Source: an uncultured Piscinibacter sp. (lineage in GTDB: Bacteria; Pseudomonadota; Gammaproteobacteria; Burkholderiales; Burkholderiaceae_C). From it: a stretch of DNA of 64,000 bases. The position numbers and the translations under genes are program-made. Location: the NCBI RefSeq assembly GCF_937952055.1, contig NZ_CALFYO010000021.1:682001-746000 (forward strand). The letters run 5' to 3'. Below are positions 33,834 to 41,240 of the stretch, one piece after another. Under the pieces are notes generated by a model, which worked only from the letters and a program-made list of their open reading frames with translations, was not told where the DNA came from and searched no databases. Positions within the stretch are counted from its first letter, which is position 1; each line of letters begins with the position of its first letter.

Positions 33834-34936
33834 CGCCGCGTCGCGCGCAACGCCGCCACCACCGCATCCTGCTGCGCCTCGCTCAGGTCGGCGCTCATCG
33901 GCAGGCTCAGCACGCGCGCCGCCGCTTTGACGCTCTCGCCGCAGCAGTCGGGGCAGCAGTGCCGCGCATAGGCCGGCTGGTGATGCAGCGGCCTGGGATA
34001 GTGCACGGCGGTGGGGATGCCCTGCGCCCGCAGCGCCGCCTGCACCGCGGCGCGGTCGTCGACGAACACGGTGTACTGGGCCCAGACGCAGTCGCGGTCC
34101 GGCCGTACCGCCAGCAGCTCGATGCCGCTGCCCGCCAGCAGTTCGCCATAGCGCGCCCCGATCTCGCGGCGGCGCTGCAGCTCCCACTCGAAGCGCTCGA
34201 GCTTGGCCAGCACGACCGCGCACTGCAGCGTGTCCATGCGCCCGCCGACGCCGACGCGGGTGTGCGTGTAGCGTGCGCTCTGTCCGTGCACACGGATCTC
34301 GCGGCAGGCCTGCGCGAGCGCGTCGTCGCTGGTGAAGATCGCGCCGCCGTCGCCGTAGCAGCCCAGCGGCTTGCTCGGGAAGAAGCTGGTGCATCCGAAG
34401 GTCGAGAGGTTGCCGCTGCGTCGGCCCCTGTAGCTCGCGCCGAAGCTCTGCGCCGCGTCCTCGATGACCGGGATGTCGCCGTGCCGCGCGGCGATGGCGT
34501 TGATCTCGTCCATGTCGGCCACCTGGCCGTACAAGCTGACCGGCATGATCGCCCGCGTGCGCGGGCCGATCTTCGCCTCGAGGCCGCGCACGTCGATGTT
34601 GCAGGTGTCGGGCTCGATGTCGACGAACACGGGCTTGCCGCCGAGCAGCACGATCGTCTCGGCAGTGGCGGCGAAGGTGAAAGGCGTGGTGACGACCTCG
34701 TCGCCGGGCTTCAGGTCCAACGCCATCAGCGCGATCAGCAGCGCCTCGGTGCCGCTGGCCACCGTGACGCAGTGCTTCGCCCCGGTGAAGGCGGCGAGCC
34801 GGTCCTCCAGCTCCTTGACCTCCGGGCCCATGATGTACTGGCCATGGTCGAGCACCGCCTGCATGCGCGCGGCGATGCGGTCCTTCAGCGCCGCGTACTG
34901 GCTCTTGAGGTCGATGAATTCGAGCCTGCCCGTCAT
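33830..34936 (-). CDS. wbpE: UDP-sugar 3-aminotransferase (WbpE-like, DegT family)
   Basis: The 368-residue PLP enzyme has VIEDAAQSFGA (PLP aspartate) and the internal aldimine lysine Lys189 in TSFFPSKPLGCYGDGG, the exact form typical of WbpE/WlbC, which aminate C3 of UDP-2-acetamido-2-deoxy-3-keto-hexuronic acid. Two flanking genes match its pathway partners WbpD and WbpB, supporting the assignment. It starts one base after the acetyltransferase stop. WbpA and WbpI are not in the window. Confidence 0.92.
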   Translation of the reverse strand: MTGRLEFIDLKSQYAALKDRIAARMQAVLDHGQYIMGPEVKELEDRLAAFTGAKHCVTVASGTEALLIALMALDLKPGDEVVTTPFTFAATAETIVLLGGKPVFVDIEPDTCNIDVRGLEAKIGPRTRAIMPVSLYGQVADMDEINAIAARHGDIPVIEDAAQSFGASYRGRRSGNLSTFGCTSFFPSKPLGCYGDGGAIFTSDDALAQACREIRVHGQSARYTHTRVGVGGRMDTLQCAVVLAKLERFEWELQRRREIGARYGELLAGSGIELLAVRPDRDCVWAQYTVFVDDRAAVQAALRAQGIPTAVHYPRPLHHQPAYARHCCPDCCGESVKAAARVLSLPMSADLSEAQQDAVVAALRATRR

Positions 34937-34937
34937 G

Positions 34938-35519
34938 TCATGCCCCGGCGAGCGAGCAGACGCCCGCGCGCAGCACGTAGCGTTCGCCCGTGGCCGGGCA
35001 GTCGGCCTCGGCGTCGCCCGTGAGCGGCAATGCGAGCCGCTCGCCGTGGCGGCTCATCCAGCCGATCTGCCGCGCCGGCACGCCGACCATCAGCGCGAAG
35101 TCGGGCACGTCGCGGTTGACCACCGCGCCGGCGCCGATGAAGGCGTGGCGGCCGATTGTCGTGCCGCAGACGATGGTGCAGTTGGCGCCCAGCGTGGCGC
35201 CGCAGCCGACCCGCGTGCGCCGGTACTCGGCCTTGCGGCTGACCGCCGCGCGCGGGTTGTAGACGTTGGTGAACACCATGCTCGGGCCGCAGAACACGTC
35301 GTCCTCGAGCGTCACCGCGTCGTAGACCGAGACGTTGTTCTGGATGCGCACGTTGTCGCCGATCGTCACGTCGTTGCCGACGAACACGTTCTGGCCGAAC
35401 GAGCAGCGTGCGCCGATGCGTGCCCCGGCGCTGATGTGCACGAAGTGCCAGACGCGGCAATCCTCGCCGAGCTGGGCGCCTTCGTCGACGATGGCGCTGG
35501 GGTGGATCGTCGTCGGCAT
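34938..35519 (-). CDS. wbpD: UDP-3-amino-uronate N-acetyltransferase (WbpD-like hexapeptide)
   Basis: This 193-residue left-handed beta-helix enzyme is built of hexapeptide repeats (IHPSAIVDEGAQLGEDC onward, with IGARCSFGQNVFVGNDVTIG). WbpD acetylates the 3-amino group made by WbpE, giving UDP-2,3-diacetamido-uronic acid. The YNPRAAV loop and GAVVNRDVPDFALMVGVPA end are typical of WbpD/WlbB. It is preceded on its strand by an 86-bp spacer that contains an imperfect palindrome. Confidence 0.92.
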   Translation of the reverse strand: MPTTIHPSAIVDEGAQLGEDCRVWHFVHISAGARIGARCSFGQNVFVGNDVTIGDNVRIQNNVSVYDAVTLEDDVFCGPSMVFTNVYNPRAAVSRKAEYRRTRVGCGATLGANCTIVCGTTIGRHAFIGAGAVVNRDVPDFALMVGVPARQIGWMSRHGERLALPLTGDAEADCPATGERYVLRAGVCSLAGA

Positions 35520-35533
35520 CGGTCAATCCCGCC

Positions 35534-35572
35534 GGGCCGCCCCGAGGGACTGGCACGCCCCCTTGGCCGGCC
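35534..35572. repeat. imperfect palindrome in the wbpB-wbpD spacer, possible repetitive element
   Basis: The 86-bp gap between the wbpB-like and wbpD-like genes is the only real break in this minus-strand chain. It holds a GC-rich arm (35534-35548), then CCCCCTTGGCCGGCC (35558-35572), which pair at about 10 of 14 positions. The look recalls the short intergenic repeats that are common in Burkholderiales genomes. It may modulate the operon by attenuating or stabilising the message. No copy elsewhere in the window was seen. Confidence 0.35.
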
Positions 35573-35605
35573 GTGAACGCAGTGAGCTTGCGGGCCTCAT
35601 GTGAC

Positions 35606-36667
35606 TCAGTAGGCCAGCGGCAGGCTGACGCGCTTGCCGTCGCGCGCCGACATGTACATCGCGATCAGCAGTTCGAGCGACTTCAGGCCCTCGCGGCCGT
35701 CGGTCTCGGGCTGCGCCTCGCCGCGCAGCGTGTTGATCACGTTGTCGTAGTACAGCGGGTGGCCGAAGCCGTAGACCGAGGTGGTGCGGTAGCTCGCGTC
35801 GTCGATGTGCGCGTCCATCTCGTGCGGCGCATCGAACTCCCAGTGCTGGATCTCGTTGACGGCCACGCCGCCGATGCGCACCGAACCCCTCTCGCCGAGC
35901 ACGGTGATCGAGCCTTCGAGGTTCTTCGGGTAGGTGAGCATGGTCACGTTGATCGTGCCCATCGCGCCGTTGCGCCACTTCAGCGCCGCCACGCCGGTGT
36001 CCTCCACCTCGATGTTGCGCGCCAGCGTGCCGGTGTAGGCCATCACGCTCTCCACCGGGCCGGCGATCCAGTCGAGCAGGTCGACATAGTGGCTGGCCTG
36101 GTTCATGAAGGCGCCGCCGTCGAATTCCCAGGTGCCGCGCCAGTCGGCGCTGTCGTAGTAGCTCTGCGGCCGCGTCCAGAAGACGTTGACGCCGACCATG
36201 TAGAGGCGGCCGAAGCGGCCCAGTTCTACTGCCTGCTTGAGCAACTGCAGCGTGCGGTTGCGACGGTTCTGCTTGACGACGAACAGGCGCACGCCGGTCT
36301 CGTCGCAGGCGCGCACCATCGCCAGGCCGTCGCTCCAGCGCGTGGCCATCGGCTTCTCGGTCATCACGTCGCGGCCGCTGCGCGCCACTTCGATCGCCTG
36401 TGCCGGGTGCAGGCCGCTGGGCGTGGTCAGGATCACGCAGTCGGCGTCGGTGGCGGCCAGCAGCGACGTCAGGTCGCGGTGACCGCGCGCGCCGGTGCGT
36501 GCCACGGCGGCCTCCAGCGCCTTCGCGTCGACGTCGCACACGTCCACCAGCTCGCAGCGCGCGGCATGCGCCTTGACGGCCTCGAAATGATTGGCGGCGA
36601 TGCGGCCACAGCCGGCGAGGGCGAAGCGGATCTTGCGGTCGGTGATGGCTGGACGACGGACGTGCAT
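35606..36667 (-). CDS. wbpB: Gfo/Idh/MocA oxidoreductase, WbpB-like UDP-uronate 3-dehydrogenase
   Basis: The 353-residue NAD-dependent oxidoreductase has a Rossmann motif FALAGCGRIAANHF after a short N-terminal extension, the EKPMA segment with the catalytic lysine, and GGAFMNQASHYVDLLDW. WbpB oxidises C3 of UDP-GlcNAcA before WbpE aminates it. The context of wbpD and wbpE directly downstream makes this more likely than a generic sugar oxidoreductase. ATG 36667 is chosen; an upstream in-frame start would add 29 basic residues outside the fold. It is divergent from lysS across 120 bp. Confidence 0.88.
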   Translation of the reverse strand: MHVRRPAITDRKIRFALAGCGRIAANHFEAVKAHAARCELVDVCDVDAKALEAAVARTGARGHRDLTSLLAATDADCVILTTPSGLHPAQAIEVARSGRDVMTEKPMATRWSDGLAMVRACDETGVRLFVVKQNRRNRTLQLLKQAVELGRFGRLYMVGVNVFWTRPQSYYDSADWRGTWEFDGGAFMNQASHYVDLLDWIAGPVESVMAYTGTLARNIEVEDTGVAALKWRNGAMGTINVTMLTYPKNLEGSITVLGERGSVRIGGVAVNEIQHWEFDAPHEMDAHIDDASYRTTSVYGFGHPLYYDNVINTLRGEAQPETDGREGLKSLELLIAMYMSARDGKRVSLPLAY

Positions 36668-36736
36668 CGCGGGGGCGTGGACCGTGCGGCGGGCGCCCGG
36701 GAAGCGCGACGGCCCAGCGTTGGAGAGGAGCGGCGA

Positions 36737-36764
36737 TTTTACGTGATGGCACACCGCCTAAAAT
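36737..36764 (+). promoter_or_regulatory. candidate sigma-70 promoter for lysS
   Basis: TTTTAC (36737-36742) and TAAAAT (36759-36764) are separated by 16 bp and lie 23 bases before the lysS ATG, in the 120-bp lysS/wbpB divergent spacer. The -10 is a strong match, the -35 moderate. Confidence 0.5.
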
Positions 36765-36787
36765 CCCTCGTTGACCGAAAGCCCGAC

Positions 36788-38308
36788 ATGACCGAAGTCC
36801 ACCCCAACGCCCCCGCCACCGACGACAACCAGCTGATCGCCGAGCGCCGCGAGAAGCTCGCCGCCCACCGCGCCCACGCCAGGGCCACCGGCACGGCGGC
36901 CTTCCCGAACGACTTCAAGCCGAAGCACCAGGCGCTGGCGTTGCTGCGCAAGCACGGCGAGGTGCCCAACGAGGAGCTCGAACCGCAGGCGGTGACCGTG
37001 AGCGTGGCCGGCCGCATGATGCTCAAGCGCGTGATGGGCAAGGCCAGCTTCGCGACGCTGCAGGACGCCTCCGGCCGCATCCAGCTGCGCGTGACCATCG
37101 ACGGCGTCGGAGCCGACGTCTACGAGCGCTTCAAGCACTGGGACCTGGGCGACATCCTCGGCGCCGAAGGCACGCTGATGCGCACCAAGACCGGCGAGTT
37201 GACCGTCAAGGTGAGCCACTTGCGCCTGCTGACCAAGAGTCTGCGGCCGCTGCCGGACAAGTTCCACGGCATGACCGACCAGGAGCAGAAGTACCGCCAG
37301 CGCTACGTCGACCTGATGACCGACGAGGAGGCGCGGCTGCGCTTCACGGCGCGCAGCAAGGCGGTGGCCTCGATCCGCAACTTCATGGTCGAGCACGGCT
37401 TCCTCGAGGTGGAGACGCCGATGCTGCACCCCATCCCCGGCGGCGCCAACGCCAAGCCCTTCGTGACGCACCACAACGCGCTGGACCAGCAGATGTTCCT
37501 GCGCATCGCCCCCGAGCTCTACCTGAAGCGGCTGATCGTGGGCGGCTTCGAGCGCGTGTTCGAGATCAATCGCAATTTCCGCAACGAAGGCATCAGCGTC
37601 CGGCACAACCCGGAGTTCACGATGATGGAGTTCTACGCGGCCTACTGGAACCACCACGACCTGATGGACTTCACCGAGCAGGTGCTGCGCCACGCGGCGC
37701 GCCAGGCCACCGGCTCCGCCAGCCTGCGCTACGCCGGCCGGCCGGTGGACCTCGACGCACCCTTCGCCCGGCTGACGGTGAAGGATGCGCTGGTGGTGCA
37801 TGCCGGGCTGACGCAGGACGAGGCGGGCGACGCGAAGCTGCTGCACGAACGCCTGAAGCTGCTCGGCGAGGAGCCGCCGGCGCACTGGACGCTGGCCGAG
37901 CTGCAGTTCGGCCTGTTCGAGGCGGCGGTGGAGGAGAAGCTCTGGGACCCGACCTTCATCATCGACTATCCGGTCGAGGTCTCTCCGCTGGCGCGTGCGT
38001 CGGACACCAACCCGGCGATCACCGAACGCTTCGAGCTGTTCATCACCGGGCGCGAGTACGCCAACGGCTTCTCCGAGCTGAACGACGCCGAGGACCAGGC
38101 GGCGCGCTTCCACGCCCAGGTGGCCAACAAGGACGCCGGCGACGAGGAGGCGATGTACTACGACGCCGACTTCATCCGCGCGCTCGAGTACGGCATGCCG
38201 CCCACCGGCGGCTGCGGCATCGGCATCGACCGCCTGATCATGCTGCTGACCGACAGCCCGAGCATCCGCGACGTGATCCTGTTCCCGTCGCTGCGCAAGG
38301 AGGGCTGA
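36788..38308 (+). CDS. lysS: lysyl-tRNA synthetase, class II
   Basis: This 506-residue class II LysRS charges tRNA-Lys in the cytoplasm. It has an N-terminal OB-fold anticodon-binding domain (about residues 70-190; VSVAGRMMLKRVMGKASF). The catalytic domain shows motif 2 FRNEGISVRHNPEFTMMEFY and motif 3 GCGIGIDRLIMLLTD. ATG 36788 matches the family N-terminus; the reading frame stays open about 400 codons further upstream, but that part is only the antisense of wbpB. The leader shares CGAAAGCCC with the ychF leader. A flavoprotein gene follows after four bases. Confidence 0.98.
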   Translation: MTEVHPNAPATDDNQLIAERREKLAAHRAHARATGTAAFPNDFKPKHQALALLRKHGEVPNEELEPQAVTVSVAGRMMLKRVMGKASFATLQDASGRIQLRVTIDGVGADVYERFKHWDLGDILGAEGTLMRTKTGELTVKVSHLRLLTKSLRPLPDKFHGMTDQEQKYRQRYVDLMTDEEARLRFTARSKAVASIRNFMVEHGFLEVETPMLHPIPGGANAKPFVTHHNALDQQMFLRIAPELYLKRLIVGGFERVFEINRNFRNEGISVRHNPEFTMMEFYAAYWNHHDLMDFTEQVLRHAARQATGSASLRYAGRPVDLDAPFARLTVKDALVVHAGLTQDEAGDAKLLHERLKLLGEEPPAHWTLAELQFGLFEAAVEEKLWDPTFIIDYPVEVSPLARASDTNPAITERFELFITGREYANGFSELNDAEDQAARFHAQVANKDAGDEEAMYYDADFIRALEYGMPPTGGCGIGIDRLIMLLTDSPSIRDVILFPSLRKEG

Positions 38309-38312
38309 GCAC

Positions 38313-38864
38313 ATGGACCGCCTCGAATCGCTCGTCGCGGTGGAGGCCGAGATCTGGCGGCAGCTCGCGCTGTGCGTGCAGGACAAGACACACCCCTGGC
38401 GCACCCCGGTGCTCGCCACCGTCGACGGCGAGCGCGCCGACGCGCGCACCGTGGTCCTGCGCGAGGTCGACCCGCGACAGAAGCAGATGCTCATCTACAC
38501 GGACGAACGTGCCGGCAAGGTGTCGCAACTGCTCCAGCGTCCGCACGGCATGCTGGTGATGTGGTCGCCCGAGCTGTCGTGGCAGCTGCGGTGCAGCGTG
38601 CGGCTGGCGCTGGAGATGTCGGGATTGGCGGCCTCGTCGCGCTGGGCGCGCATCCGCCTGTCGCCGGCGGCGCAGGATTACCTCTCGCCGCTGCCGCCGG
38701 GCACGCCGCTGCAGTCTGCCGCACCGACGCACCCGGCGGTGGCGCGCGACTACTTCGCGGTGATCGACGCCACCGCCGAGTCGCTCGACTGGCTGGAGCT
38801 GCGCAGTGACGGCCAACGCCGCGCGATCTTCGACGCGCACGGCGCGAGGTGGGTGCAGCCCTAG
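38313..38864 (+). CDS. pyridoxamine 5'-phosphate oxidase-family flavoprotein
   Basis: The 183-residue protein matches the split-barrel FMN-binding fold of the PPOX family: THPWRTPVLATVDGERADARTVVLREVD and IYTDERAGKVSQL match the FMN phosphate-binding region of PdxH-like proteins. It is shorter than E. coli PdxH (218) and lacks an evident C-terminal PdxH dimerisation motif, so it is probably a heme- or flavin-utilising relative rather than true PdxH. It is co-transcribed with lysS. Confidence 0.8.
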   Translation: MDRLESLVAVEAEIWRQLALCVQDKTHPWRTPVLATVDGERADARTVVLREVDPRQKQMLIYTDERAGKVSQLLQRPHGMLVMWSPELSWQLRCSVRLALEMSGLAASSRWARIRLSPAAQDYLSPLPPGTPLQSAAPTHPAVARDYFAVIDATAESLDWLELRSDGQRRAIFDAHGARWVQP

Positions 38865-38892
38865 GGACCACTCGGCTTCCGGCACCGCCCCT

Positions 38893-39510
38893 TCATCGCG
38901 GTGCGCGCCGAAGTTCTTCCTCGAGCCAGGGCACGGCGGCATCGAACACCCGCGCGACCGCCTGCGACATCGCCGCCGCGGCGGCGGCCGAGTCGGCGCG
39001 CGCAGCAGGAACATCGGCCTCGAAGCGGCGCCGCGCCACGCGCACGCGCCGGCGCCGGTCGAACAACTCGAGGGTCACTGCCAGCCGCGCAGCGCCTGGC
39101 GCTTCGCGCAGGTCGTGGTGCACGGTGTCAATGCCCACGGCGAGCAGCCAGTCGGCGTGCAGCGGCTCGCCCAGCAGCCCGACCGCACCGGCCACGCCGC
39201 GGTCCTCCAGCCGCTGCTGCAGCAGCCTCGGCAGCGCGCGCACCGGACGCTCGGTCCAGCTGGCGAGCCGGTAGAAGCGGAACTCGCCGTCGTGGCGCGA
39301 GTAGGCGATGGCGCTGCTGTCGGCCAGCGCATCGGCGGGCGACGGCTGCAGCACCAGGGCGGCCACGAGCGGCTGAGTGAGCCTCGGCATGGCCGATCCG
39401 CCGGCGTCCCGCAGCGCGTACTGCGACTCTGCGGCCGCCTGCTCGCCGATGCCCACCGAGACGCAGCCGCACAGCAGCAGCGGTGCCGCGAGCAAGCCTC
39501 GGCGCCTCAT
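38893..39510 (-). CDS. ABC transport auxiliary lipoprotein (PqiC-like) of an Mla/MCE system
   Basis: The 205-residue protein begins with a short signal peptide ending in the lipobox LCGC (Cys16), then a domain of the ABC-type transport auxiliary lipoprotein family: SQYALRD, FRFYRLASWTERP, and a late helix ending in VPWLEEEL. Such lipoproteins accompany MCE-domain transporters (PqiC with PqiB). It is the last gene of a minus-strand set permease-ATPase-MlaD-lipoprotein and overlaps mlaD by four bases. It probably sits on the inner leaflet of the outer membrane. Confidence 0.82.
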   Translation of the reverse strand: MRRRGLLAAPLLLCGCVSVGIGEQAAAESQYALRDAGGSAMPRLTQPLVAALVLQPSPADALADSSAIAYSRHDGEFRFYRLASWTERPVRALPRLLQQRLEDRGVAGAVGLLGEPLHADWLLAVGIDTVHHDLREAPGAARLAVTLELFDRRRRVRVARRRFEADVPAARADSAAAAAAMSQAVARVFDAAVPWLEEELRRAPR

Positions 39511-40493
39511 GGCCGCGTCTCTCCGGGACCCAGTTGGGCCGGGCCGGGTCCGAACAGCGCCGCCCTCGGATCGCGCAGCCGCTCAACCACCCGTGACGCC
39601 GACTCGACGCTCAGGCGCAGTTCGCTGAGCGCGGCGCCAAGCTGGTCGTCCAGGCCGGCCGCCGAGGCCTCGAAGCGCTTCGCGCTGGCCTCCACCTGGC
39701 GCTGCACGGCAGCGGTGGTGGCAGTCACCTGCTGCAGCGCCTTGCGCGTCTCGATCAGCGCCCCTTCGGCCTCGCCGAGCGTGCGTTCGAGCCGGTCGCC
39801 GTCGCGTTCGACCACGCCGGCGATGCGGTCGCCCACCTGCCCGAGCCGCGTCGCCGCGGCGCCCACGTCGCGCGCCGCCGTGCCCACCTGGGCTAGCGAA
39901 CGGTCGAGCGCCGGCAGGCGCTGGTTCAGCCCGTCGGCCAGGGCGCGCAGGCTGTCGACGGTGTCGCGCATTGCCTGCCGGTTCTCCGCGGTCAGCAGCA
40001 GGTTGATGTTGTTCAGCGCCGCCGCCGCCATGTCGCCGACCTTGTTGACGCGGCCGGCGATCTCGTCCAGGTCGGAACGGCCTTCGGCGATCACCGGGAA
40101 GCGCTCGCCTTCCGGCGCATCGACCAGCGGCGGGCCGGGCGGCTCGCGCGTGACCAGCGCGACGCCGGCGATGCCGGTGACGAAGTTGCGCGTCACCACC
40201 GCCTCGGTGTTGGCATGCACCGGCGCGCGCCGGTCCACCCGCACCTCGACGCGGACGCGGTTGAAGCTGTCCTGCGACAGCGCGTAGTCCTCCACGCGGC
40301 CGACCTTGACGCCACGCAGCGTGACCTCGGCGCCCACCTCCAGGCCGTCGAGCGCCTGGTGCTCGAAATTGATCGTGTAGCGACGGAAGTCGCCGCCGCC
40401 GGTGTTGTGCAGCCACAGCAGCGCGGCCACCAGCCCCGCGACGAGGACCAGCACCGCAGCGCCCACGAAGGTGTAGCGGGCCTCAGCTTCCAT
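39507..40493 (-). CDS. mlaD: MlaD/MCE-domain lipid-transport protein
   Basis: The 328-residue protein has one N-terminal anchor (residues 8-28) and an MCE domain from about 40 to 120 (YTINFEHQALDGLEVGAEV and LRGVKVGRVEDY). A long helical periplasmic tail follows with heptad-like patterns (about 160-310), longer than E. coli MlaD (183). The tail suggests a bridge across the periplasm, as in longer MCE proteins. It overlaps the ATPase stop by 11 bases and the lipoprotein start by four. Confidence 0.9.
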   Translation of the reverse strand: MEAEARYTFVGAAVLVLVAGLVAALLWLHNTGGGDFRRYTINFEHQALDGLEVGAEVTLRGVKVGRVEDYALSQDSFNRVRVEVRVDRRAPVHANTEAVVTRNFVTGIAGVALVTREPPGPPLVDAPEGERFPVIAEGRSDLDEIAGRVNKVGDMAAAALNNINLLLTAENRQAMRDTVDSLRALADGLNQRLPALDRSLAQVGTAARDVGAAATRLGQVGDRIAGVVERDGDRLERTLGEAEGALIETRKALQQVTATTAAVQRQVEASAKRFEASAAGLDDQLGAALSELRLSVESASRVVERLRDPRAALFGPGPAQLGPGETRP

Positions 40494-41238
40494 CGCCGAC
40501 CATTCTACGGACCGAGAAGTAGTCGCGGATCCACGGGTCGTCCACCGCCATCACCTCGCGCACCGGGCCGTCGGCCAGCACCCGGCCGTGGGCGAGCACG
40601 ATCAGGCGGTCGACGACCGACAGCAGGGTGTCGAGGTCGTGCGTGACGAGGAAGGCGGTCAGGCCGAGGTCGTCGACCAGCGAACGCACCAGCCGGTCGA
40701 AGCCGCGCGCGGTGATCGGATCCAGCCCCGAGGTCGGCTCGTCAAGGAACAGCACCTCCGGCTCCAACGCGATGGCGCGCGCGATCGCGGCGCGCTTGCG
40801 CATGCCGCCGGACAGCTCGCTGGGCCGCTTGGCACCCGCCTCGGCGGCCAGGCCGGCCTGGCGCAGGCGCAGCGCCACCAGGGCATCGACGGTGTCGACC
40901 GGCAAGGAGGTGTGCTCTCGCAGCGGCACGGCCACGTTCTGCGCCACGCTGAGCGAGGAGAACAGCGCGCCGTCCTGGAACATCATGCCGAAGCGACGTC
41001 GCATCGCGGCCAGTTCGCCCGGCGCCGCCGACCAGACGTCGGTGCCGAGCAGCCGCACGCGCCCGGCACTGGGACGCTGCAGCCCGATGATCTCGCGCAG
41101 CAGCACCGACTTGCCAGTGCCGCTCGCTCCGATCAGCGCCACCAGCGTGCCGCGCTCGATGCGGAAGCTCACGCCGTCGTGCACGCGCTGCGCGCCGAAG
41201 CGTGTCTCGATGGCGTCGACCTCGATGACCGTGTCCAT
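40483..41238 (-). CDS. mlaF: MlaF-like ABC transporter ATPase
   Basis: The 251-residue ATPase has Walker A GASGTGKSV, the MlaF-type LSGGMRKR signature, Walker B VLFLDEPTSGLDP and the switch LVTHDLDTL. Its Gly-Met signature and FQDGALFSSL Q-loop are hallmarks of the Mla/TTG2 subfamily. ATG 41238 is chosen; a GTG six bases upstream would overlap the permease stop (GTGA) and is equally possible. It powers phospholipid movement together with the permease. Confidence 0.92.
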   Translation of the reverse strand: MDTVIEVDAIETRFGAQRVHDGVSFRIERGTLVALIGASGTGKSVLLREIIGLQRPSAGRVRLLGTDVWSAAPGELAAMRRRFGMMFQDGALFSSLSVAQNVAVPLREHTSLPVDTVDALVALRLRQAGLAAEAGAKRPSELSGGMRKRAAIARAIALEPEVLFLDEPTSGLDPITARGFDRLVRSLVDDLGLTAFLVTHDLDTLLSVVDRLIVLAHGRVLADGPVREVMAVDDPWIRDYFSVRRMVGDGS

Positions 41239-41240
41239 GC

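Noticed and set aside
35573..36787. An in-frame extension of LysS upstream by about 400 codons
   Set aside because: This part is the antisense of the wbpB-like gene and shows no LysRS homology. The family N-terminus starts at 36788.
38313..38864. Calling the flavoprotein PdxH
   Set aside because: It is about 35 residues shorter than PdxH and I cannot place the PdxH C-terminal signature, so only the PPOX family name is given.
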